A stretch of 64,000 nt of DNA from Ophioderma brevispina (GCA_023653785.1 JAMKCH010078855.1:62001-126000); one strand, 5' to 3'; positions 23,501 through 35,362 are shown, numbered from the stretch's first letter. Numbers and translations: made by a program. Notes: generated from the letters alone by a model not told the origin.

Positions 23501-23940
23501 ATAGTTTTGTTTCATCTTATTGCTTTTGTACATTAAGAGATATAGTCAATTTAGTGCGATACACCAAAATAAGTTTGTGCCACTTTTATGCTGGACAGAG
23601 TTGCTTAGAGGACTGTGCCATGCTGTCTTTGAAGCTCACAAAAGAGTGCAACTTAATTAGCAAAAGAGAAACAAAAACAGGTAAAACCTGCGAATGGAAG
23701 TGAGTTTCTTGACAAAGCTACCAGTCAAACTGAATAAGTCAATCGCTAATATTTTCTTTTCATAAATCATAAAACAAATACACATATTTATTGCACGGTT
23801 CAATGAAATGGAGCTTGGAATTTATTACAAAATTGGTTTTATCGTTAAAATAATGGCAGCAGGATGTAATTCAAACAAAATAAACACTCCAAATCAAAAG
23901 AAATGCGTTTAAAAAATAATGAGGTTCATGAGCAATAACC
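20561..23940. other. Unassigned sequence
   Basis: About 3.4 kb in which I see no gene, RNA or recognised element. Short frames on both strands overlap without codon-like character. Confidence 0.4.
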
Positions 23941-23944
23941 GAAA

Positions 23945-24130
23945 CCCTGCACCCCCCACCCCCCCCCCCGGATTTTTTTGGAGCCCACTATTTTGGAAGG
24001 AAAATACCTTATACATGAGCTATTCAGGAATTCAGGTTGTCTGCAAAAAATCCCCATCCTGGGTTAAAGAGGGAGGGCGCCCCCTTTTTCTCACCAAATG
24101 GCGGCCAATATTCACTTAATGCCGTTTTGA
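23945..24130 (-). repeat. Dispersed repeat ending in a C/G run, copy 1
   Basis: Read on the minus strand it shares order and words with 27,335-27,475: GCCATTT, GAAAAAG, GCCCTC, TTTAACCC, then GGGGATTTTTTGCAGACAA, CTGAATTC, and finally ATCCGGGGGGGGG. Both copies end in a long G run. It is a small dispersed repeat of unknown class. Confidence 0.6.
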
Positions 24131-24249
24131 CAGATATCTTCATTTTTGATCCAAATTCATGCACTAGGTGACTACTAGTCACACCAAAACACACCAAAGA
24201 ATAGTTGAAACACTTTTGGCTGCTTAACATGCTTCTAGAGGGCATCATA

Positions 24250-25200
24250 TTTCAAATGGGCCACCAAACAATGAAACACCATGTATTTACACACTTAATG
24301 CCTCTTTAAAGGCATAAAAGACGGGGTCACCTAATTAATGACTTTGTCATGCACCTGTGGATAGTTTGAGGAATAGGAAACACTTAAAATGAATAGTGAG
24401 CCTTTGAGTGTCTATATAGAGGGCGCTTATGTAAAAATGCGGTCTATGACTTACTATACACTGGACCACAACCACACCGCCTCCTAATCACTGATCACCT
24501 TGAAACCGACATAACAATGGTTTCTTGAGTCTTGATGTGTTGATGGATGGTTACTAAGTGAGCAACAAGCTTATTACTACGCCTGCTTGCGAGAGCTTCA
24601 GGCAAGGAGTGTACGCGTAGCGACGCAACGAAACGCGTCCACTAAGTTTTTGTATTTAAGAAATTACTAAATACTCAACACACAGGTGCTTGGTTGTGGT
24701 CTATGTGGCTCAGGGATGGAATGTCCAGGGGGAGCGGCTCATGCCTCGCATGTTCGGCATTTGTGCCGGCGACCGGCCTAAGAGTGAGGGAGCCTGAGTT
24801 TGTCGAAAGGACAATCTTGGGGGAATTGGCGCATAGGTGCAGATGTCAAAGTGAGACTTAAAGGGCCTTTAGATGGGCTGCCCATTATTGTGAGGCAAAA
24901 CCATCAGCGCGCAAGCCCATCCAGGGCACAGGTGTATGCTTTGTGTCTGCGTGGCCGTGCCAGGCGTCGCTTTGGGGGAGTGACCCTGGTCTGGAGGAGC
25001 GGCTCCTGGAGCACTGTGAAAGTCAAGTTTAATAGGAGTATCTTGGTATATATAAGGGACCCACATCGAAGGAAGAGTGGAGTAGCTGAAGGAGTGGCAA
25101 AGGTTTTTTTAGCAGTAGCATATATGTCTCTTTTTCCGGACACCAATCAGGGGGCGCTGAAATGATGTTTGGAAAAATTTGTGTTTTGTCAAAGGGCATG
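24250..25200. other. Unassigned repeat-like block with a TATA element
   Basis: The block is GC-richer from 24,690. It contains TGGTATATATAAGGGAC at about 25,043-25,059, a textbook TATA sequence, and TGGAGGAGCGGCTCCTGG as a hairpin near 24,993-25,010. It could be part of an LTR, but no paired LTR, primer-binding site or coding domain is visible. The 121-codon plus-strand frame has no family resemblance. Confidence 0.25.
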
Positions 25201-25645
25201 TTAGGTCATCTGCTTATTCAAGATAGGAGGATAAATGAGATCTCTCCGAAAGACTCAAAATACTAAAAAAACTGAGAGGTTCCGGGGGGCTCCGTTCCCT
25301 GGACCTCCGCAGCGGGTATGGTCATAGTATAGTTCTCTGCTTCCAGATAATGAGAAACTGAGATCTCTCCGAGGCAACTCAAACATGCTGTTTATTTAAC
25401 TCAAGAGCTTCCACAGGCTACGAACACTAGGACCCCGCCAGGGGGAAGTCTAGGCAATTGCCTTTCATGATTGTGAGGTGGAACCGAGGAGTCTCCGGAT
25501 GAGTGAAAAACAGGCTAAAACCTAAGGGCCAACCCCTGGCCCCTGTCACGTTCAGTTCAGTTCATCTGCTTCAAGATATGAGTAACTGAGAGCTCTCCGA
25601 AAGCCACTCAAACATGTTAAACTCACGAGATTCCGGAGGGAGTCT
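25200..25645 (+). repeat. Three diverged direct repeats (CTGCTTCAAGATA ... TCTCCGAAAG)
   Basis: Similar segments start near 25,210, 25,335 and 25,567. Each has a CTGCTTC-AGATA word, a GAGATCTCTCCGA or GAGCTCTCCGA word, ACTCAAACATG and a terminal TTCCGG or TTCCAC word. Spacing is about 125 and 230 bases. Unknown family. Confidence 0.55.
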
Positions 25646-26770
25646 TGCCCTCTTGAACTCCACAAGGGCTTTTACCCATTACCGTTTGCTCACATGCCCT
25701 AAGACGACGGCGCGTACCCTGTGCTGCTCGTGTGTGGAGTATCCTTGCCCTGTATGGGATGGGGTACAATCCAGATGTGATACGTCGTTGGATGCCTCCT
25801 GCCGGCATGTCGAGGGGTGTCTTCGGCCAGCGCCAGCGGATAAACTTATTCATGCAGCAGCGTAGCATGCTATTGGCATAGCTTGCCAAGTATCTGGATA
25901 TGGAGCGCACTGGGTTTGGACAGAGGACGGCTGCTGACCGCTAGGTCCAGGGGAGTTCTTAGGCAAGTCCGGTCTTTTGAAATAGTCTCTAAGGAGTTGG
26001 CTTGTGGAAAGAAAGATTGCTGTCAAACAAGTGGCATCTATTGGTATTGATGGTTTCTCATGGGCTGAGTGGCGGTTTCTTCTCAGCTGATTGAGATCCA
26101 AAATCGGCCGATCAAAGGTTTCCTCCTGCAGAAGTGAGTCTACCTGGAAGCAGATCAGACACTGGAGCATCTCCTGGGTCTGCCCACTGTTGGTGCCATC
26201 AATGCAGAGACAAGGATCTTGCCGAATTAAGTGAAGCAGCCTACATTTTACCCCCCTCTGGCTAGATCACTTTTGAGAACCCCGTGTTGGATACGATAAG
26301 AAGAATTTCCAATTTTAATTATCATTGGTAGTGTTTCAAATTGGCGATCTTTTAAGCAATGCGATTCCTTGTATACAAGCTTAATGTAGCTCCTTTGAGT
26401 CAGAAATTGAATCTTTTCTTTCCTCCTCCTTCTTGAGTGATGTCGTAATTGTCTACTTCTGTATCAGATATTCTTTCTCTACTATTCTGTCAGACCTCTT
26501 GTGGCATTCAACAAATCTCCCGATGGCCACATGTATCTATTGCACCATCATTTAACTTCCAACCAAGATCATCTGGTGGAGGAATTTCTGGCCTGCCACA
26601 TCTGCTGGTACAAAATCAGGCTTGATATTGGCTCTCTGGATTGCTCCTCAACAAATCTCTCATACTAGTGCTCTTGCACTCAGTCGATCTTCCCAGCTTA
26701 GGAAGTCATCGATATACTTGTCACGTTGTGTTAACCCTAACCCGCGTCGACCGAGTCATTTTTGACTAAC
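25646..26770. other. Unassigned sequence, possible retroelement fossil
   Basis: Minus-strand frames at 25,623-25,910 and 25,850-26,170 are longer than background and arginine-rich. A fragment near 26,690-26,760 reads YIDDFLSWEDRL on the minus strand. This composition is seen in retroelement genes, but I could not name a domain or find a protease, RT or integrase motif. Confidence 0.2.
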
Positions 26771-26776
26771 AAACTC

Positions 26777-27331
26777 CCGCCCCCCCCCCCTGTGTTTTCG
26801 TTACTAACATCCGATTCCTGTAAATTGGTACCACAGGGTGCTTAGAGTTTCGTCTTTCCATTGGTATCATAATAAATGGGGCCAACACTCCATTATTGAC
26901 GTCACTATGACGCATAGTTGATGAAAGTAGAAAATACATTTCTGAATATAGGGTGGAAAATCGATACTTTTGGCAATTTAGCGACTCAAAAAACATTAAT
27001 TAATAGCACTAAAAGCTTTCATTTTATAAAACTAATCGCTTTCCATCAAGTAGAGCCAAAAATACCCGCATGAGAATTGGATATTCCTAACATTTTTGGC
27101 GAAAAATTTAATTTTCCCCTATTGTGTCTATGGAAATTGACATTTTGCGAACATCGAATTTTATGACGTCATTGTGGACGTAATGCTAGCTTTGTTACTC
27201 ATTTTTTTGGTATCAATGGAAAGAAGGAACCATAGCATCCATTGGTATCAAATCAAGTGTCTGTGGATGTTTCTTGTGTTTTGCTAGGCATGTTGTACTT
27301 CTCTCCCGAAGGGGGGGGGGGGGGGGGGTTT
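26777..27331. mobile_element. Foldback element bounded by a C run and a G run
   Basis: The left arm starts in a C run (26,777-26,790), continues TGTGTTTTCGTTACTAACATCC, and includes TCTTTCCATTGGTATCA. The right arm has these in reverse order and orientation (TGGTATCAATGGAAAGA near 27,210, GGATGTTTCTTGTGTTTTGCTA near 27,265) and ends in a run of about 20 G (27,311-27,330). TGACGTCA occurs once in each half (about 26,897 and 27,163). Arms about 160 bases, no coding capacity. Confidence 0.65.
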
Positions 27332-27334
27332 GGG

Positions 27335-27482
27335 TTTGCATTTTGGCATCCATTTTGAAAAAGTGCCCTCACCGTTTAACCCGTGGGGATTTTTTTGCAG
27401 ACAAACTGAATTCAATTGCTTATAAGCTTTCACAAAATGGTTGTCTGCAAAAATCCCGGGGGGGGGGGGGGGTGCGGGGGGG
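27335..27482 (+). repeat. Dispersed repeat ending in a G run, copy 2
   Basis: Plus-strand relative of 23,945-24,130. It also contains an internal inverted repeat, GGATTTTTTTGCAGACAA and TTGTCTGCAAAAATCC, separated by about 45 bases, and ends in two G runs (27,459-27,482). Runs this long are likely to be miscounted. Confidence 0.6.
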
Positions 27483-27667
27483 GTCATGGTAGCCCGTATC
27501 TAAATGCACGTATCTTTGTACATTAACTAATTGCTGAAGTCATAAAAATTGGAATTTGAAAGCAAAGCATCAATGTTAGTAGGGACTTTTGTTGTTTCAT
27601 GATACTTCCAGATCAAAAAACTCCTCTTCGCCAAGTAAATGGAGGTTGCTGTACAGTCATGATTCTG

Positions 27668-27890
27668 AGTGGCGTACCGAGGCAGTCGTCCCGAGGGGCC
27701 AAAATTCCCAGTTGTCCCACCAGAGGGGTAAATTCCCAAGTCGTTCCCGCCAGAGGGGGAAAATATTCGTAAGTCATCTGGTGAGTTGCAACCAATTAAG
27801 TCCGAACTTGACTAAATGCACAATCATGTACAAAAGTTACCGAAACTACTTTAATTGTGCCCAAATTTAGAGTAAAATTGGTCGAAATTC
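27668..27890 (+). mobile_element. Truncated hAT-like MITE at the palindrome end (left)
   Basis: Starts GAGTGGCGTACCGA and follows the family of 13,705-13,999, but in the opposite sense and without the second terminus. The arm-to-arm homology ends about 100 bases outside it. Confidence 0.6.
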
Positions 27891-27989
27891 CTGAAAAAGA
27901 TGGACAACAATGCATCGGCCTATATCCATTTGGTTAATATTTGAGATTCCAGGTTAGGATCAATTATTTTGAGTTTAAACATCCAAAGG

Positions 27990-28400
27990 ATTTAGACCAA
28001 ATGAATATTATTAGACCAAGTAGATCTTAGACCCGGTGACATTAGATCAAGTGGATATTAGACAAAAGGATATTCGACCAATTGGATATTAGACCAAAGG
28101 GGTATTAGGAACCGATGGATATTAGACCAGATGGCTATGGATCATGGGCATTAGACCAACTGGATATTAGACACAAAAATGTATGTTAGAATAGATTGAT
28201 ATTAGACCAAATTGTCGTTTGTTCTTTTAGACAAATGGTAGTAGACAAAATGGGCCTTAGACTAGATGGCATTCGACCAAATGGATATTAGACATTCTGT
28301 TTGTTGATGAATTGGAGGGTTAGACTAAATGGTTAATGGAAAACATTGGGATTAGCCAATATGGGTTTAGATGAAGTTGAAGTTAGACCAAATGGCTTTC
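27990..28400 (+). repeat. TTAGACCAAATGGATA minisatellite (left arm)
   Basis: Some twenty diverged units of about 16-20 bases around TTAGACCAAATGGATA. Mirrored in the right arm at 48,215-49,115, where it is split by a GC-rich insertion. Confidence 0.85.
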
Positions 28401-28630
28401 GACCAACATGGGAGTGACCAATGGCATAAACGTATTCTGGGCTGTACATGTGGTATGCTCTTTGCATGGTTTGCAAAAGGCAGGCTTTTGGTTTGCAGTC
28501 TCTAATGCTGTATTCTTTGGGTGTTTCTTCATTGAATGCATTGGCCTTCATTTAATCTGGGAAAATTCCAAAATTTGGTTTGTTTATATTCTTGTTAACA
28601 CATAACTTTTTATTGGACCATAAATAACTA

Positions 28631-28814
28631 CAGGCGCGTAGGCCAGCCCAGTGTCTACGAGGGGGCAAATTTCCCGGTGGGTGGAACAAATTTCCCGATC
28701 ACAAGCAACAGAATGCTAAAAAGGGTGATTTAACATAATATCAGTGTTGTTATTTCCCGATGTCCCTCAGAACATTTGTCGGGGGCACTTCTCCTCACTG
28801 ACTCTTGGCCACTG
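28631..28814. mobile_element. hAT-like MITE (left arm copy)
   Basis: Ends CAGGCGCGTAGGCCAGCC and, in reverse, CAGTGGCCAAGAGTCAG. In this arm the left flank reads AAATAACTA and the right flank ATAACTTA. The right-arm copy keeps a perfect 8-base duplication, so this arm has lost one flank. Confidence 0.8.
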
Positions 28815-30559
28815 ATAACTTAACATTCACAAAATTAATACAAACTGTTGATTCAAGTCTTTAACATTATTTCCAGGAAAGAAAATGTTGCCTTTTTTCA
28901 ATATGCTTCCAACACAACTGTGTCAGATTGCTAATGTCCTGGCAATTACTGGACTTCTCTGTGCTTGACTTGTAATGAATCATGTAGGGGTGTTGTGTAT
29001 ATGAAGCATTAGCAACTCTCCCTAGACTGGACAGTAATTAAGTGCAGTCAAATTGGGCCTACAAGCAATCTGTGAACCAAGGCAATCATGCTGATTTCTG
29101 TTTGATTGAATGTAACATGCGGTTGTCGTGTGGCTGGTGCATTGATTTACCTGTAATGGCTTGGAGAAGGGGAGAGCCTAGAGGATGTTTTTATCAATCC
29201 AATGATGAATACATTACTGTACAATCTATACCATACTTCGTAATAAAAACATGTCAGAACTTAGGTACAAAAAGTGTTCCAAAAGGTTAAGAAACACAAG
29301 ACATTTAAAAATCATGCAAAAAAAATTCCCCAAGTTCTAACACTTTGGGGCTAAAATGAGCGTTAAGGTCAGGGTTTTATGTGTAAGATAGGATTTTTTT
29401 TGGAGATCACCCATGACCCTATTGAGGTGAAAATTTCCAAAAATGGTTGCACTGTTGGGATTGACTCAAAATACCCTCTGGGGGCGAGCCATTGACTGTA
29501 AGAGGAAGGAAAGGCAAGGAGAGTTGAGGAATGTAGAACAATATTTTATTTCTTGTGTAATCTTGAAGCCATAATGGCACATTTTCGAAAAGAGCCCCAA
29601 TTTCAAAATTTGAGATATTGCACAGTTTGTTGGTCATTGTATGCGTAAACTATACCTTAGAAGGAACAAATGCTCAAACTGTGTTATGGTCACAAATAAA
29701 GGTGCGATTTTGTGATTGTAATCGGATACACGACTGTTTGTAATTTAACGAAGGAGCTGGAAACGCCAAATTATGTCCGTCCATGAATGAACCAGTGACA
29801 CTTAACGGAAAATGACCTCTAACTTGCCTCTCAACCGACGGAACAACTAAGGAGAGTGTAGAAACGTTTTACATGGGCTTTGCATGTATTCCAGGCGTAT
29901 TTCATTTTGGAAGGAAACTTCAGCAGCCGTTTTGATTAGTATCAGGATATCTGATGTTAATTATTCTAATACCCAAATCCCTTCTTTTGCGACACATAGC
30001 AGAATATAAAGTTCTACATTCAACATGTATAGTTTACAATGGCCAACGCACCTGTGCAAAAATCTCAAAATATTTGGAAATTAGGGGTGTCTCTTCAAAA
30101 CAATGTTGCTGTTATGCTTTAAATATGGGGAAGTGATTTGTTGTTTATTGCTTTAAATTGGGGAAGTGATTGTGTTAATGAAGGTTCACACTTCACCAAG
30201 AAATTTTTGGATGCCTAAAATACGATCAACTATAAACCATAAAAAGCAAGAAAGAAAGAAACCTCTGGTCATATCTGCTGAAATTCACATGTTTGATCTA
30301 CTTATTTTTACATCATAAAATGACAGAAAATAGAAAAATAGTGGCATTGGAGGAACATTTGCTCATTAAAGCAAATTGCACCAGCCCATCAGAATCAGCT
30401 TGATTAAAAAAAATCTTATTTTGAGCATATCTATATGAATTATAAATAAAGCAAGGTGCTTGATTACAAAAAATGAACATTTTAAAGATGCAACAAGAGT
30501 TTTCAAGGCATCCATTTGTTGTTTTCATTATGTGTGACTTCTGACTCAAAAAAGATGAC

Positions 30560-31583
30560 AGGCCGACAGTTCAGATGGCTAGGACAATTCTGAGGGCAAA
30601 CCGGTAACACTGCCAAAAGAGCTTTATATGTGAATTGGTGGGATTTAATGTCCACCATTCAGGTTTTAAACAAAGATTAAGTATTTTGATCGCTTGCTGA
30701 ATAATGGATATGATAGGGTTACCAAATGCATTTCTGCGCGTTTTCCACGCATGATAAAAGGGTGAAAACTCCAATGGACTTGGTTGACGCATATTCGTGA
30801 TTCTCTTGTCCTCTGTGGTTTAGACCATATTTTTCGTTAACCAAACCACATAACGCTAATAATTGGGTCAACTCTTTCCTCAAATTCACAAAGATTTCAA
30901 AACCAAGTTTGGTACGAAGGGGGGCAATGACAAAGAATAATTAAAAAATATACTGCAGTTTAAAACGTTCCCCTGTTTTTGAAACTGCTTCTTCTTGATG
31001 ATGATCCAACTTTCCCAGGGTGTTCATTAAAGTTTAAAGTTTGCACGCAACACCTTACAATTAGCAAATAATGTTACATCCACTGGTCAACGGACAATAC
31101 TGGCTTATGTAAATTATGCAACTATGATCTTGAAACCACTGAGCATTTCATGTTTCGGTTCTCCCCTTAATAATATTAGACAGGAGGAGTAAAATTAATA
31201 TGAAAACGAACTCCAAGCCACATGACTATAGGGATTTGGGATGGTTTATATGGGTGAAGGAAAGTCAAACATTTCTCATGTTAAAATCTTTTCACCATTG
31301 ACAGTACCCTCGGTTTGGTCTTTGATAAATTTTAAACAATATATACAAAGTGCTTGGAAACATAGGACTAAATTAATCATCGGCATGATTTTACTCGTTA
31401 AATTTCAGCATAGGTGGTTGATAAGTGTTCATGGTTGTTGTTGTTAATTTTATTGTAAATATTGTTGTTATATTTATATCTCTATGGTTTGTTGTAACTG
31501 GACGCACCATTGGATAGTAGTGTGTGCGCAACTGCTTCAAAAGTGAGTTCCAAATAAAAATATACTACTATACATACACCAAA
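30560..31583 (+). pseudogene. LINE ORF2 3' end and 3' tail (left arm)
   Basis: Broken plus-strand frames follow the C-terminal region of a CR1/L2-type LINE reverse-transcriptase protein. About 30,770-30,830 gives WLTHIRDSLVLCGLDHIF, matching the conserved W..IR..L...GL..IW segment. At 31,102-31,149 GLCKLCNYDLETTEHF matches the cysteine-histidine finger that precedes the C-terminus. Stops and frameshifts are frequent. It ends in a short 3' region with AATAAAAATATACTACTATAC, a microsatellite-like tail typical of these LINEs. The polymerase domain is missing (5' truncation). The right-arm mirror keeps FMFSC where this copy has lost the last cysteine. Confidence 0.6.
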
Positions 31584-32493
31584 TAGATTGCTTAAACTTG
31601 GATGTTGCAACAGAAAGTCTTCTTCTAATATATTTCTATATCTTCATTATTAAAACATAAGACTGAATTTAATATTGGCTACAATGTGAAATGAGAAATT
31701 TCACAATTTTTGTACCAATGAAAATGATTCACCTTATTCCTTTCAGATGGGGATATTTTTCATAGAAAGATGACATCGTCAAAAATTAGGGCTTTAATTT
31801 TAGGTCCCTGATATTGGCAAAATAATTTGGGGGTGTTTGGGAAAAAAGTTACAGCAATTGTTAGCATCTGTACTGAGTGACAGCAGTTGAAGTAGAATTT
31901 GGATGCTACTATAAAAATTGAATAATTTGAGATTTTTGAGGTGAGAGTGAGGTTGTGAAAAATAGAAAACGCTCATACAACACAAATTGCTGTTAATACT
32001 CAGACAATTTTAGGATGACTGAACAGCAAGTTCCTTAAAAAACACCTGATTGAAACCATGAGGTTTATTAATTCCTTATGACTCTATTAGATGCAATCTT
32101 TTTACACTACACCAATGCATACAAATGACAAGACAGATACCAATGTACTTTTTAAAGTGTCTAATCTCACAAGTCAAAGTAATTACACCGGATTGAAAGT
32201 TAACAGCTACTAATAGCAATGTTAATAGAGAGTCTGTCTTTATTGGAAGAAGTAACTTACCTTGTTGGATGAAACCTCCGTTTCTGGTCCTGTGATAGGG
32301 CATATTAAATATAGCTTATGAAATTATGGCTCTTTTATTGAGTTTCAACATAAAAGAACCATATTTTGTGTAATCTTTGCAGAACAAAATATTTAAAAAT
32401 TTCAGCAATTTTATTTAAAATTGGTATTTAGGGGGAAGTTGCAACATGGTAGGTCTTTGACAGCTGATGCATTTACTTGATTAAAAGGACTCT

Positions 32494-32730
32494 CAGTGAT
32501 TTGAGCCATGTGATAGTTTTTATTATATCATGATTACAGTGATTTGAGCCATGTGATAGTTTTTATTATATCATGATTGCAGTGATTTGAGCATGTGATA
32601 GTTTTTATTATATCATGATTGCAGTGATTTGAGCCATGTGATAGTTTTTATTATATCATGATTACAGTGATTTGAGCCATGTGATAGTTTTTATTATATC
32701 ATGATTACAGTGATTTGAGCCATGTGATAG
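32494..32730 (+). repeat. 43-bp minisatellite, about 5.5 copies
   Basis: Units starting CAGTGATTTGAGCCATGTGA begin at 32,494, 32,537, 32,580, 32,622, 32,665 and 32,708, almost identical. The last runs into a perfect hairpin, CATGTGATAG-TTTTA-CTATCACATG. In the right arm (43,860-44,105) the copies are fewer and strongly altered. Confidence 0.95.
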
Positions 32731-32969
32731 TTTTACTATCACATGGTATGAAAAGGAACCAGGTGATATCATGAAATAAAACAAAATGAATGGCCTATAT
32801 TCTTACAATAGTAAATATGTATCATGTTCAGACAGAGCGTAATCATCGATGTGATAACCTAACATCGATAATAAAATTTTAATCCGTTAACTTCGACGAC
32901 GTCCACACGGGTTTTATCATCGACAACTTGAAAGTTAATCAACGAGTATATTGCTGATTGTTGCTAAGG

Positions 32970-33038
32970 ACCGGAAGTACAAGCGCGCTATACCGGTGAT
33001 CCGCTGCAGAGCCCAAAATACCCCGCGAAACAGAAATC
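32970..33038 (+). promoter_or_regulatory. Possible promoter with ETS site
   Basis: ACCGGAAGT (32,970-32,978) is the consensus ETS/GABP site. It lies about 60 bases upstream of the ATG at 33,039 in a small CpG-rich patch (GCGCGC, CCGGTG, CCCCGCG). ETS sites close to the start are common in housekeeping promoters. No TATA box. Mirrored with changes near 43,600-43,640. Confidence 0.35.
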
Positions 33039-33257
33039 ATGGCGAATGGTGTGATGAACGTTTTCAAATGTTATAGGCCTCTAGCATCCATAACGAAAAT
33101 GTTGATCCGAAAAAAGTATGTTGTTTTGGCGAGATTTAGTGTTAAATTGCGAACTGGCGTAAACTTGAAGCTACTTCACGGGCCCGGCCCTCGATTTTCG
33201 AAGCTGTTCGAAAGCAAGCTAGAGCAGACCTCTATACGCCGTTGCTACGGGTTATAG
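33039..33257 (+). CDS. Candidate first exon with mitochondrial-presequence character
   Basis: ATGGCGAATGG has a G at +4 and follows a promoter-like patch. The 72 codons are rich in Lys and Arg, with the first acidic residue only at about position 58. They form an amphipathic-looking stretch and end TSIRRCYGL, like an R-x-Y/F presequence cleavage site. This composition is typical of mitochondrial targeting peptides. A weak donor, GTTATA, overlaps the stop, so the frame could continue by splicing. The mirrored copy in the right arm (about 43,340-43,564, minus) has frameshifts. Identity of the mature protein unknown. It may also be a chance frame. Confidence 0.35.
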   Translation: MANGVMNVFKCYRPLASITKMLIRKKYVVLARFSVKLRTGVNLKLLHGPGPRFSKLFESKLEQTSIRRCYGL

Positions 33258-34399
33258 TTAATTAACAGCATGTGCACCCTTGGTTTCTCTACATATATCA
33301 TTTTTTGTGTATGTAAAACGTTTAAAAATTCCGTTTAAATACAAAATTGGGGGCAAGTCACTGCCAGAAACATGTCAACAAAATCGCCATTTTGTTGAAC
33401 TTGTCAATCATGTAAAATCACTATAAAGAGTGTATTAAATAAACAATGTTCTCACGAAATTCAACCACTAACATGCGCTTCTATCGGACTTTCGTTGCTA
33501 TTGCGAGTCTAGCATTGGCTAAAAATCAATGAGTTAACTTCATTGTTAAAATTTCTTATCCAATTGGATCATCCGTAAGTAACTGCTGTCGGTCTATGTG
33601 GCCCACGTGCATCGTCTCACTTGCACAAGATGGCAGCACATATATGGTATTGTAGTGACTAGAGCCGATGGAAAAGGGATGGGAAATCACGTACAATATT
33701 TTCCAGCCTCCTCAAAATGGACGCTGTAGCTGCTATCATGAAACGGTCAGGGTTTTTAATGTATGTAGGCCTATTCTGCTGTGTCATATTGTAGGTCAGG
33801 CACGATTATTATTTATAAAATGTAAATGAAATTTATTTTTTAACCGCCAGTCTGAGTGTACTACACACATTGTGTAGTCCGTCGCTATGATACAATTAAA
33901 TGGAAACCAGGATAGCGGACCCAACTACGTCATGGCGAGGTCACACTAAACTTCGAGCTTGTTGATAAGCCTGTCCACAAGGCCGTAAACTATGACGCTC
34001 AACAGGATGTAGCGCGCTAACCACGACTAAACCAAAGAAATCTTATGGTTTTAAACTTCGAGTCAACAGTTACTAAACACGAGTGCTTTCGCACCGGGCA
34101 CTAACTACAAGTTAACTTCAAAATTAAACGACGATGTAAAAACTTTAAGTTTAGAGCCCTCGTCTGAACAACCTTATAATTCGGTCAAATTTTGACTGCT
34201 CTATTTCACGCGCAAGTCAAAATTTGACCTGTGATATATTTTACTATCATACTCATAGGCAGTCAATATTCGTATACTTTAAAAATTTCATACCAGATTT
34301 TTCAATGGAAATTGTGTAATAAGCTATGATCTGACATTTTTCATAGAAATAGAGAAAAAATTTATTTTAATAGGATAGGAGATGAGTAAGATGAACCAA

Positions 34400-34495
34400 T
34401 TCTTGCCTTTTCTATATAAAACCCACATGAATATTTATAAATTTCCATGGAGATGGCCAACACAGCAAGAGTTGAAAACCCCATGGGACTTACCG
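34400..34495 (-). repeat. SINE-tail relative (left arm)
   Basis: On the minus strand CATGGGGTTTTCAACTCTTGC, then TTGGCCATCTCCATGG and TTTATAAATATT. The same order of words is found beside the tRNA-like heads at the palindrome centre (38,010-38,050, 38,190-38,235, 38,390-38,440). Confidence 0.5.
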
Positions 34496-35362
34496 AATCA
34501 ATTACACTTTAATGCACTTGTTACATAGTTAAAATTATCCATGAGCAAACTTACATTCAAATCACTACCACTTATGTCTTTTATAAGTTCTTACATGCCT
34601 ATATCCATGCTTTACAGCATACTCAGTTTAGAAATTGTGCTATATTTATCATATAACGCACTCACTTTCCCTAAAATTGTGTCCATACCCGAAGTGCCGT
34701 CAGTGTGTTTTAAATTTGGAAGGCAAAGTGCATTTTTGAATTCATAGACACACATGCTTCAATAATTGCAATTTGTTCATTCTATGCCCTACAAGTCCGT
34801 AATGCTGGCAGCCCCTTCAGGATCCTGTGGGGATAGCAGGAGTAGAAGGTAAACTTAGTTTCTAAGGCTGCTGTTTGTGAATTGTACTCCAAATAGTCAC
34901 ATGGTTCAGGATTCGATTTGTTGGTGTTCCTCAGGATCCATTTCAAGCCCCTCCAGCTCCATTAGTGGAATTCCGATGGGCATGTTATGTGCAAGCTACA
35001 CATAAATTACACTTATACATGTACAGCTGTAAGACTTAAAAAACAGACCCTTAGGAATGACAATTTAGATAAAATCACAGCCTTCCTTGAAGATGGGAAA
35101 TGCATAAGAAAATTATATGAAGTCAGGTGGAGTGTAAATTGGCAGGCTTTGGCGAGATTTTAAAGTTTTAAACTATGACACACATGAATAAATTTAAGTG
35201 GGGCTTGGAAAGCAGCAGAATAGTTTTTAATGCAGTGAATACATGCATCTTGCAGTGGTAACACCCCAGGCACCATCAAATATCAAAATCAATCACATCA
35301 GAACATGAAGGATTTTATGCCACTTAAGAGATTATAGATGACAGATATGACTTAAGATGTCA

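Noticed and set aside
24800..25165. 121-codon plus-strand frame
   Set aside because: Overlapped by open frames on the other strand, no family resemblance, and it sits in a repeat-like block. Noted only as unassigned.
24250..26770. Complete LTR retrotransposon
   Set aside because: A TATA box and long frames suggested one, but no pair of LTRs, primer-binding site, polypurine tract or RT/integrase motif could be found.
32494..32750. CRISPR array
   Set aside because: The 43-bp units are contiguous with no unique spacers, and the context is animal nuclear DNA. It is a minisatellite.
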